DNA from: Gordius sp. MW1
Lineage: Eukaryota > Nematomorpha > Gordioida > Gordea > Gordiidae
NCBI GenBank assembly: GCA_964036665.1
Contig: OZ038531.1
Coordinates: 23,890,591-23,954,590, forward strand
Length of the DNA: 64,000 bases
Direction: 5' to 3'
Position numbers and translations under genes: made by a program
Notes under the pieces: model-generated
What the model was told of the DNA's origin: nothing
The model's database searches: none
The model's input: the letters and a program-made list of their open reading frames with translations, nothing else
Part shown: positions 55,784 through 64,000 of the stretch, one piece after another
Layout of the letters: every line of letters begins with the position of its first letter
Numbering within the stretch: position 1 is the stretch's first letter

Positions 55784-55933
55784 GATTTCCACTCAGAGAC
55801 AAATTGATCATCCAAGCTTGGCTGCATGAAGTTAAAAGACACATTCCAAATAAAAAATCTGCCCTCTGTAGTGCCCATTTCACCCCTGATCTATTTATTC
55901 CATTTGTTATTAAAACAGACAGCTTAAAGAAGG
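55784..55933 (+). CDS. THAP zinc-finger exon (partial)
   Basis: After the acceptor ...AAATTTTAATTAG the frame reads FPLRDKLIIQAWLHEVKRHI, then SALCSAHFTPDLF and SLKK before a GTACTA donor. This is the second half of a THAP domain: the conserved Trp, the C-x2-H zinc ligands (CSAH), the following Phe and the Leu-Lys-x end. The first half, with the C-x2-4-C pair, should be on an upstream exon that I could not find. THAP domains bind DNA in host regulators and in P-element transposases. Which one this is cannot be told, since an RTE copy follows closely. Confidence 0.6.
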
Positions 55934-56389
55934 TACTATACCTACCTTATTTAATTTTGCAGATCATATTTAAAAAGTAATAGCTATATATTAAACTAAA
56001 ACAAAGATGAAATTTCAGAAACCACGATCGACAAGAACTATTTACATTTCAGCAATAAGTCTCCTTGTAAATATTACAAATAATTTGCCTAAAAAAAGAA
56101 GGAAGCTACAAAATAAATTCTTAACCCCCCTTGAGGTAGTGGAGCCTCTAAATGACCCTTCTTCAAGTCGAAGGATGTCATGGAAAGGAGGAAAGGATAT
56201 TTTAAGAAACTTAGGAATATTGCAAATGACAAGGATTCCCTTCCCTATATTAAGCCAAACGTATGTTCGAACTCTTTCAGGGGAAGTTAGAACACAAAAG
56301 CATTGCTCAAATGTCTTAAAAAAGAGGTCACCACACCCCATGACGAACCTCCTAAGCAAGATATTGGTAGAAGAGCGAATACTAATTTA
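55934..56389 (+). pseudogene. Uncertain coding remnant between THAP exon and LINE
   Basis: A 127-codon frame (56007-56390) has basic stretches (NLPKKRRKLQNKFL). Another frame reads RNIANDKDSLPYIKPNVCSN, then PHDEPPKQDIGRRANTN, in the manner of the RTE linker between endonuclease and RT. The region from about 56130 probably belongs to the LINE. The first part is unassigned. Confidence 0.35.
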
Positions 56390-57590
56390 AGATGAAGTAC
56401 GAATCCTCAGGAACGTGGCAATTACATAGGTATCAGGCTAAATTGTCACTCCTTGAAGCTTATGGAAAATATCTTAGTAACAGCCGAAAAACGAGGTGAA
56501 AATATCGGCTAACCAATTCGGATTTGTGACCTGCAAATCTACAATCGACCCATATAAATATGGTGAAAAGTGAAGAGACCTTTATATACTTTTTATCGAC
56601 TTGGAAAAAGCTTATGACAGGTTCCCTCGCGATTAATATGGTGGTGCCAGAGAAAACAAAATATCCCTGATGAATATATACGGCTTATGAAAAATATTTA
56701 TGAAAATTTAAACTCTTGCGTTAGGACGTCAGTTGGAATCTCTACACCTTCTTGGATTAAAATTGGATTATAGCAAGTATCTACTTTAAGTCCCTTTTAG
56801 TTTAATATAATTATAGACACGATTACGAAAGACATTCAAAAGCCATCGCCATGGTGTATGCTATATGCCGATGATATGGTACTAGTCATAGAAAAAAGTA
56901 AGTTAAGTGTTCGAAGAAGCCAAATTGTGGTCAAAGCGCTTAGCTGGAACTGTTCAACGATCGAAAACTGTTATACATAAAATTGAACGTTACAGGTAGA
57001 GCATCTCTGGATGACCATCTAAACCAAAAGTGGATAGGTTTGCATACCTCGGCTCGGTGCTACATCAAGAGGGAGGTTGGGCAACAGAAGTTGATTCCCG
57101 GATGCAAAAAAGATGGCTTAAATGACGAAGTATATCCGGTGTAATGTGCGACAATAAAATGTCAATTTGGTTTATAAAAGCTTGCAAATCCATCGTAAGA
57201 CTGGTGTTACTCTATGAAAGTGAAACATGGCCATTAAACACCACGGAAGGAAAGTAATTCCAAGCCACAGAGATGATGATATGTTGAAGCTTGGTAATAC
57301 TAAGCTTGACCATATGGCGAATGACTTTCTAATGACAAAAATGGGTATTCAACCTATGGCGGACATGATTAACGAAAATTGGTTAAGGTGTGGGCATATA
57401 CTATGAAGGGACACGGACGACGTCAATCAAAAAGTACTGGACATGGAGGTACTAAGAAAGAGAAAAAGAGGACGACCCCGTGTCACGTGGAAAGGGCTAG
57501 TGAACAAAATTATGAAAGCAAAAAGATTAGTCAAGACATGGCACTCACCGGGCCCAAACTTATTAAAACAAACCCCACGACTGTGGGACC
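56390..57590 (+). pseudogene. RTE-like LINE, RT and C-terminal part (plus-strand copy)
   Basis: Short frames in order: GNYIGIRLNCHSLKLMENIL, ANQFGFVTCKSTID, YILFIDLEKAYDRFPRD, CYLYADDMVL-type catalytic region near 56855-56885 (YADD kept), then RMQKRWLK and the CDNKMSIWFIKACKSIVRL segment. Finally comes the basic tail MEVLRKRKRGRPRVTWKGLV (57443-57502). It aligns with the minus-strand copy at 35.9-39 kb and gives the uninterrupted version of the site hit by the OTU-bearing insertion. Frameshifts throughout. Confidence 0.8.
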
Positions 57591-57990
57591 TAGAGTTGTT
57601 AATTGCTCGCGTGAGCAATGCTAACTATGTGCTTTGCTCGAGCACGCACACTAAGCTGTTTAATATGCTAGTTAGCACAATGAGTGCTCGGTGTTCTGTG
57701 CAATAGTTTTAACAGTAGCATGTAAAAATGCTCGAGAGGTTAGTCCAACAGCGAAATCTGTTAAAGCATTGAGCAGAGAGCCCGAGCAGTAAACTCGAGC
57801 AGATAGAAGATTTAATTGCTATTTTTTATAATTTAGTAAATTACAATATTTGCTCATATTATATATCATAAATAAATTAAGAACTTTGCCCCCTTCCCAA
57901 TTTTTACCCTCTTTCTCACCAAGAGGAAAAGAGAGGGGGGTGATTTCCCCTTATTATTTACCCTCTTTCTCACCGAGGGGGGCTGATTTA
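57591..57990 (+). mobile_element. Left arm of a TAGAGTTGTTAAATTGC-family hAT element
   Basis: Starts TAGAGTTGTTAATTGC directly within LINE tail sequence and continues with GCTCGAGCACGCACACTAAG, AGCCCGAGCAGTAAACTCGA and ACTTTGCCCCC as in other copies. No right arm follows, so it is truncated. Confidence 0.68.
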
Positions 57991-59357
57991 TAATTTTCTT
58001 ATATAAAAGAGACTTTTTGAATTTCATATAGAGCAAAGTTTTTTTAGTTTATGCGATTTTATATAATTACTTTGCTCTATTAGCATGACCGCGAGATTTA
58101 TTTATAAAATAAATAGCTCCTGTTATATTCCTTAATAATTAAGTTTATAATTATAAATTTTCTCTATTAAAATTTCCTCTTTTTTTCCCTATATCCGGCA
58201 AAATATTTACAATTTGCCTATAACAATATATCAGTATCACCTTGAGGATGTACTAAGCCTAAAATTAGTAAAATTAAGCCCATTTGATTTTGTGTGATTG
58301 TAACGATTTAAAAATTTCTTAATTTATCACCTAAAACTTTCATAAATGTGGCTATTCTCATATAAATTGTACTTTCATCCAAAATAGTTCTTACTTTATC
58401 ATTGTTTACTATACCACAATTAAAAAGTAATTGGAGGAGCATTATGCATATAAATTAAAAGCAGACTATTTTTTCATGTGTTTCAATGAGCGCATGGGTT
58501 AGGGAATGCAGAGAGAGCAAAAGCATTCTAAAAACTATTAAAATTTTTAGATGGAGCGAAATAGGAACCAACCTTAAAAGAGATACCAAATATATTTTCA
58601 TCACAATTTTGGTAAAATATATTACCCAATCGAACTTTTGCTTTAAAATTTTAAAAATTGCGGATAAAGCACTCCAATTTTCAGGGAGCGATGTGTATAT
58701 ATAAATGATAAATTGAATCTAAATTTATTTCCTCACATTTGTATTATTACGTGCATATACCTAAATAACGTTTTTATTAAAACGCGTTTATAGTAAAAAT
58801 AATTTTGTAAATGAAATCGAAAGTTTGTAAAAACACAAATTATAATTTTTTCTTTTGATCGATTTCAGTATTAACCTATTATTCCTAGTCCCTTCTTATA
58901 AATAAATTTAGGTCTGATTAAATTAAATTATAAAAATGTTTTAAATTTAAATATTCTACAATACTATTCTTGAAAGCCTCGTGATTTTTTTCTTAAGTCT
59001 TGATGCTGTCTGCTAATTTTACCTTTGATTTTATCTTATTTTTTGCTAATAATATTAATAAATTATTTTAGGGTTAGTCAGAGTCAGTTTGTTTAAATAA
59101 GAAAATCTATCTATGTACATTAATATAGTTTACTTTTAAATTGAGATAATGAATAGTTGAATAGATTAATACAATCAGAAAAAATAATCAAAGACAAAAA
59201 TTTCAAAATATACAAATCTAAAACTTTTGAATGAGTTTTAACCAAATATGTTGCGTATGCCCTATTTTTAATTAAATATTTTTTTTTTTCTTTAAATGGT
59301 TCATTTGACACCGGAGACGTATATTTAAATTCTGTTATAGCTACAAAACATGCATAC
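57991..59357. other. No gene seen (intron-like)
   Basis: AT-rich sequence. Open frames at 58486-58704 (plus) and 59120-59368 (minus) show no domain; the minus one is read-through past the donor of the EB exon. Confidence 0.45.
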
Positions 59358-59474
59358 TTTTGAGACATCTTTTATTATCCTCTATATATCCGTAGGGACA
59401 AACGCATTTTTTATCCGAGCAGACGCCACTCTCGCAATAATCATTTCTCAGGCAACCTTCATGTAATTTTTTTT
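59358..59474 (-). CDS. EB-like six-cysteine module exon, short type (2nd in chain)
   Basis: Acceptor ...TGTTTATTTATAG, donor A|GTATGC, 39 codons, phase 1 in and out. Spacing C-x5-C-x4-C-x4-C-x-C-x10-C: GCLRNDYCESGVCSDKKCVC and then PYGYIEDNKRC. This is identical in length and spacing to 32958-33074. It lies 103 bases downstream of the first exon. No alternative reading frame gives cysteine order. Confidence 0.78.
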
Positions 59475-59577
59475 CTATAAATAAACATTTGTGATAATTT
59501 ATTAGAACAAATCTAATATAATTAAGTATAAAATTTATTAACAAACTCTATATATAATTCATCTAAATTCAAATAAC

Positions 59578-59700
59578 TTAATATGCAGTATTGATCTTCT
59601 TCGTACCGTATTTCTTTATTACATTGGCATACATTGTTTACACAGTCTGAAAGTGCTGTACAAGCATCATCAACATCACAACGTCCACCTACGTTAGACA
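59578..59700 (-). CDS. EB-like six-cysteine module exon, long type (1st seen in chain)
   Basis: A strong acceptor (TTTTTCTTATTTCAG), a weaker donor (A|GTTATT), 41 codons, phase 1 in and out. Spacing C-x5-C-x5-C-x4-C-x-C-x11-C: GRCDVDDACTALSDCVNNVC, then QC and EDQYC. Because it is internal by phase and has no signal peptide, at least one more exon must lie upstream, to the right of 59.7 kb. I did not find it within the window. Confidence 0.75.
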
Positions 59701-59937
59701 CTGAAATAAGAAAAATTAAAAACTTTAATTGATTTTTAAGTTGGAAATTTGAGATGGTGCATTACTATGGGGGAGATAGACACAAATAGGCTTGATATTT
59801 AATAGTAAGTTTTTTGAATTAATCAAACTTATAACTTAGATGTTCTAATTACGTGCATAATCTAATGGGAAGGGATTTATATCAATTTTAAATTGATCTT
59901 CGTAAATATATATAGGTAAAATTGGATATTTAAATTA
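59701..59937. other. No gene seen (intron-like)
   Basis: AT-rich, upstream of the first EB exon on the minus strand. No exon recognised. Confidence 0.4.
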
Positions 59938-59945
59938 GATTCCAT

Positions 59946-60670
59946 CAGGCGCTTAGCCAGGATTTTTACGAGGGGGGGGGGGGAAATTCAAAAATTTTCC
60001 CCTCATTTTATTTGTAATTAAAAGTAAAAACCAATCAAATTCGGGCTCGCTGCTGAGCCCACTCAACTAAAGGGTCGGGCAGGCTACCGTTCTAAATTGA
60101 GATTAAGTAGGCTTGGGCGGGCACTATAATGATTTTTTAATAGTTTACTATTTTTTTGTCACCTTTGTATATATAAAAATTCTAGAATTAGATAAAAAAC
60201 TTTTTGAAAATAAGACAAAATTAATTCTTGAAATTTAAAATTGTCATTTTGGGCCCAGCTGTTCGGACAGCATTAATGAATTGGGAAATTAAAGAGTTTT
60301 GGCTGGCCTTGGTAGTTATCGAACCGTAATGGGTTCTAGCAGCAGAAAATTTTAGACAATTATGATAAATGATAAAAGTATTGATATTTTATACAATGAG
60401 AAACATTATAATAATCGCTCAGTTATCTACTTCCTGGGGCTGGTGTTTTCACGGGAAATAAACGTTCAAACTAGTTTCTTTTATAACAATTTTCACAATC
60501 ATATTCGGAATTTACAACGCATTTTGTCAAAAATTAAATCAATATGCTTCTAGGTTTTTGTAAGTGAAAAGTCTTTGATGTAATAATATTTAACCCATTT
60601 TATTTAGTTGTTAATTAAAAAACAGGGGGGGGGAGGAATTTCCCGCCCCCCCCCCTCATTTACGCCACTG
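59946..60670. mobile_element. hAT element, CAGTGGCG-type ends
   Basis: Left end CAGGCGCTTAGCCAGGATTT, right end reversed CAGTGGCGTAAATGAGG, both followed by G-runs. Perfect 8-bp duplication GATTCCAT at 59938-59945 and 60671-60678. CAG(T/G)GGCG(TA) ends with an 8-bp duplication are typical hAT. The 725-bp interior has no transposase. Confidence 0.82.
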
Positions 60671-60678
60671 GATTCCAT

Positions 60679-61238
60679 TAATGACGCGATAAGACATAAT
60701 CCTTTAGAATGATTGACTTCGAATTATGGCTATGATTGACATGCACTTTCAAAACCTAAAATCCCTGCATCCCCGCTTATTCATTAATTGTGGTCATAGG
60801 CGTACAGGATTGCCTCAGGAGGGTTTCAAATAAATTAATAAATTATATTATTAAACAAAATTTATTAAGCTTATCTACATTCACATTAATGGCGGAGGCA
60901 GGACTATCCAGTAAAGGGGGAGGGGGGGGGGGAAGTAAACTGAGTGTTAAAGGATTTCGATTAAACAAAAATTAATTAAAATTATATATATTCAGTCTTT
61001 ACGATGGGTTTTTGGTAAAAAATGCATTAATAATATTTTCGGGGACGTACACCTGGATTATTAAAATGAAAATAAGCCCGAGTTTACCCCGCTGTTTTTT
61101 TGCAAAGCACAGGCCCAGCCTACATCCTTCCCACAAAAATTCTTATATATTCTGGGACTTTTTAAACATTTTATGTCAATACTAAAAAAATCATTTATTT
61201 ATACTGAAAATGTTCAATAAATCATGGAAAATATATCA
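60679..61238. other. No gene; degenerate poly-G transposon end
   Basis: GGCGGAGGCAGGACTATCC with a following G-run at 60892-60930 looks like another CAGTGGCG(G)AGCCAGGA-type hAT end. A 61-codon open frame across it ends in Gly-rich simple sequence and is not a gene. Confidence 0.45.
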
Positions 61239-61246
61239 GTCTCAAA

Positions 61247-63333
61247 TATAGTTGTTAAATTGCTAACTTTAGCAATGCTAACTATGTGCTATGCTCGAGC
61301 ACAAACACTAGCTGGGTAATATGCTAACACAATGAGTGCTAAGCTAACTGTTCGGTGGAATAGTTTTAACAGTAGCACGTAAAAATGCTCGAGAGGTTAG
61401 TCGAAACAGCCAAATCTGTTAAAATATTTAGCAGGAGCTCGAGCAGTAAATTCGAGCAATAGTAGATTGAATTGCTTTTGTTAAACTATTTTAGTTACTT
61501 ACAATATTTGCTCATGGTAAAGTTATTATATTATAGTTTTATAAGAAATTAAGCATGTTGAGCATAAATGTGGATTGCACGATAATAAGATGAGATTGTA
61601 TATTTGATTTTTTACTTGACATGTTATTATATACATTTTGAGTTTAGGTATAAATATTTTGTACAGGTGGTTAAATAAATATATATGGGGTAAATGTCAT
61701 AATCTGTGTTTATGATGCGATTTAAATTTTTTTTTCAAATTGTGACTCACTAAAAACTTAAAAAATGTTTTTCACCTTTGAAATTAAGATTTTTAAAAGT
61801 TTAGCGGTCGCCCAGGTGACAAATGTCATAATCTACATTTATAACAGTTTGCCGCAGGAGTTCGTCCCAACCCCTGAACCCGCCGGGTAAAACCCGTTGT
61901 TTTACGGAACCCGAACCCATTTTAAAAATACCCTTAAAACCCGAACCCGATGAATACAAAATTTTCGCCATCTATTAGTAAAAATTTTAAATCGCACCTG
62001 AGCCACCGCTAAACTTTCAAAAATCTTAATTTCAAAGGTGAAAAACATTTTTTAAGCTCCTAGTGAGTCACAATTTGAAAAAAAACATTTAAATCGCATC
62101 ATAAATGTAGATTATGACATTTGTCACATGGGCGACCGCTAAACCTTCAAAAATCTTATTTTCAAAGGTGAAAAACATTTTTTAAGTTCTTAGTGAGTCA
62201 CGATTTGAAAAAAAATTTAACGCATCATAAATGTAGATTATGACATTTGTCACCTGGGCGACCGCTAAACTTTTAAAAATCTTAATTTCAAAGGTGAAAA
62301 ACATTTTTTAAGTTCTTAGTGAGTCACAATTTGAAAAAAAAATTTAAATCGCATCATAAACATAGATTATGACATTTGTCACCTGGGCGACCGCTAAACT
62401 TTTAAAAATCTTTTTCAAAGGTGAAAAACATTTTTTAAGTTCTTAGTGAGTCACAATTTCAAAAAAAAATTTAAATCGCATAATAAACATAGATTATGAC
62501 CTTTGTCACCTGGGCGACCGCTAAACTTTTAAAAATCTTAATTTCAAAGGTGAAAAACATTTTTTAAGTTCTTAGTGAGTCACAATTTCAAAAAAAAATT
62601 TAAATCGCATAATAAACATAGATTATGACATTTGTCACCTGGGCGACCGCTAAACTTTTAAAAATCTTAATTTCAAAGGTGAAAAACATTTTTTTAGTTC
62701 TTAGTGAGTCACAATTTGAAAAAAAAAATTTAAATCGCATCATAAACATAGATTATGACATTTGTCACCTAAGCGACCGCTAAACTTTTAAAAATCTTAA
62801 TTTCAAAGGTGAAAAACATTTTTTAAGTTCTTAGTGAGTCACAATTTCAAAAAAAAATTTAAATCGCATCATAAACACAGATTATGACATTTACCCCATA
62901 TATATTTATTTAACCACCTGTACAAAATATTTATACCTAAAAACTCAAAATGTATATAATAACATGTCAAGTAAAAAATCAAATATACAATCTCATCTTA
63001 TTATCGTGCAATCCATCATTTATGCTCAACATGCTTAATTTCTTATAAAACTATAATATAATAACTTTATAATATACCATGAGCAAATATTGTAAGTAAA
63101 AATAGTTTAACAAAAGCAATTCAATCTACTATCTGCTCGAATTTACTGCTCGAGCTCCTGCTAAATTTTTTAACAAATTTGGCTGCTATCGACTAATCTC
63201 TCGAGCATTTTTACGTGCTACTGTTAAAACTATTGCACCGAACAGTTAGCTTAGCACTCATTGTGTTATATTACCCAGCTAGTGTTCGTGCTCGAGTTTT
63301 TAGTTGAAGCTGCTTAGCAATTTAACAACTATA
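61247..63333. mobile_element. hAT element with ~480-bp terminal inverted repeats and a satellite core
   Basis: Ends TATAGTTGTTAAATTGC in perfect inversion. 8-bp duplication GTCTCAAA at 61239-61246 and 63334-63341. The arms (61247-about 61740 and 63333-about 62880) are near-identical in inversion, including ATCTGTTAA/TTAACA blocks and the whole stretch TTACTTGACATGTTATTATA. Between them is an array of a ~128-bp unit. There is no coding sequence. It is the longest and best preserved member of the TAGAG/TATAG family, others being at 33.2, 34.5, 49.4 and 57.6 kb. Confidence 0.88.
61690..62895. repeat. 128-bp satellite array inside the hAT element
   Basis: Units contain GTCACCTGGGCGACCGC, TTTCAAAGGTGAAAAAC and GTTCTTAGTGAGTCACAA. 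Successive GTCACCTGGG words start near 62250, 62379, 62506, 62635 and 62765, so the period is 127-130. There are about seven units in this orientation, the first (about 61980) being diverged and interrupted by an ACCCGAACCC stretch (61870-61955). One unit at 61690-61850 is inverted, as part of the left arm. Confidence 0.88.
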
Positions 63334-63341
63334 GTCTCAAA

Positions 63342-63849
63342 CAGGCTTTTGTTCTTCCAAAGAGTAACGCGCTGTTAAATTTTCACTAGTAATACTTGTA
63401 GCTGAATAAAACCATTTATGAGAATTAAAACTCTATTCGAGGTTAATTTTACATAACTAAATATACCTATTTTAGTTAATTTCACGATCCCCCTATTAAA
63501 TTATAAAAAATCCAGGAATCCGCTTATTTAAAAATCACAAATTCTATGAATAAACGAACAAGTATTAATATGGATTTAATTATACTTTAAAGTTTAATAA
63601 TAATACAATTTGATTAACATCATAAAAAACACCATTTTTGATATTAAAACGAAAAGGTTTTGCCCCAAAGCTAGGCCCGTCCCGAGCTCGTTTTATCACC
63701 ATAACGCTGGTCCAAGTCCGGCCCGCTATTTTTAACAAAAAGCCCATCCATGCCCGGCTTTGGCGGTGCCAGCTCTATTTGTAATAAAGTTAGCTATATC
63801 ATGTCATTAAAAAGTAAACCTTAAAAAATAAATTCACTAAACCATGAGG
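63342..63849. other. No gene; GC-rich hAT-type end at 63.66-63.77 kb
   Basis: AGGCCCGTCCCGAGCTCG, AGTCCGGCCCGC and AAGCCCATCCATGCCCGGC followed by GGTGCCAGCTCTA form a one-sided hAT end (reversed TAGAGCTGGCACC). The remainder is AT-rich. Confidence 0.45.
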
Positions 63850-63995
63850 AATATTGATTTTTAGTTGTATTTTTACATCAATTTCTACGTAGAATTAGCA
63901 CGCACAATTTCTAAAGAAATTAGATGAAGTATGTTTAAAAATGAACCATGCATGAATGAAATGTCCAAAACGCTTTATTAGATGATCATTAAAAT
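63850..63995. repeat. Dispersed ~150-bp repeat, second copy
   Basis: Homologous to 18235-18410 (shared AGAATTAGCACGCACAAT and CCATGCATGAAT-type words). It runs to the window edge. Confidence 0.6.
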
Positions 63996-64000
63996 TGAGT

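Larger units (their letters stand above)
8764..59700 (-). other. Predicted multi-exon host gene: EB-module protein with acidic tail
   Basis: Eight minus-strand exons with plausible AG/GT borders can be joined in one frame: five six-cysteine EB-like modules (59.7-32.8 kb), then three exons for a different C-terminal part (22.4, 18.0 and 9.2 kb). All junction phases agree (phase 1 throughout except phase 0 between the exons at 22.4 and 18.0 kb). The summed coding length is about 1.3 kb over 51 kb, so introns are nearly all transposons. EB modules are known mainly from secreted or cell-surface proteins of arthropods and nematodes. The first exon, signal peptide and possibly further modules lie to the right or are hidden. 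Linkage is inferred; the exons could belong to two genes. Confidence 0.55.

Noticed and set aside
59120-59368. 82-codon minus-strand frame
   Set aside because: It starts inside the end of the EB exon in another frame and runs into its intron; no cysteine pattern or domain.
1-64000. tRNA, rRNA or other structured RNA genes
   Set aside because: I found no cloverleaf with A/B boxes and no rRNA-like sequence by reading; a tRNAscan or Infernal run would be decisive. The only RNA-like structures are the hammerhead-like cores described above.

Overview
This is an AT-rich eukaryotic window. It has no operons, no recognisable tRNA or rRNA genes, and almost no open frame longer than about 130 codons outside transposons. 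EB-type cysteine modules, a mariner, Mag-like and CsRn1-like Ty3/gypsy elements, Penelope-like elements, a MULE of the type with a basic RGRP-containing tail, and Helitron/HINE copies together point to an arthropod, probably an insect with large repeat-filled introns. The species cannot be named from the sequence.

Nearly everything recognisable is mobile DNA in nested layers. From left to right: a hAT-type element (1680-8395) holds a Mag-like Ty3/gypsy element (2005-7967), which holds an internally deleted MULE (5029-7061). A CsRn1-like gypsy relic (about 10.3-16.5 kb) is split by a hAT-type element (13114-15327) that itself holds a MITE. Next come a decayed hAT with a Helitron/HINE inside (18.65-20.7 kb), a nearly intact mariner (20766-22062), relics of an unassigned reverse-transcriptase C-terminal region (23.5-25.3 and 33.6 kb), a second copy of the 13 kb composite (28355-29516), an RTE-like LINE (29.5-30.9 kb) and poly-C minisatellites. 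A foldback Penelope-like insertion with a hammerhead-like core follows at 32141-32731. Two inverted copies of a TCTCG-rich hAT-like element (34.86-40.5 and 41.2-47.4 kb) carry, respectively, an RTE LINE with an OTU-bearing insertion, and a Penelope-like element plus a second Mag-like gypsy. The right part has a third Mag-like gypsy (49.9-53.5 kb), a second Helitron/HINE (54.06-54.75 kb), a THAP exon, another RTE copy, and hAT elements with clear 8-bp target duplications. One of these (61247-63333) carries a 128-bp satellite between long terminal inverted repeats.

The most interesting signal is a probable host gene on the minus strand, threaded through this transposon landscape. Five exons (59578-59700, 59358-59474, 48881-49009, 32958-33074, 32786-32917) each encode one six-cysteine EB-like module, and all are bounded by phase-1 splice sites. 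Two subtypes alternate: long, short, long, short, long. Three more exons (22346-22461, 17865-18084, 8864-9210) have phases that fit this chain and end at a stop codon and a poly(A) signal. They would encode a non-EB C-terminal domain and a very acidic, tyrosine-rich tail. If the linkage is right, one gene covers at least 51 kb here with only about 1.3 kb of coding sequence, and its 5' end lies beyond the right edge of the window. The exon calls and phases are read directly from the sequence. That they form one transcript is inference.
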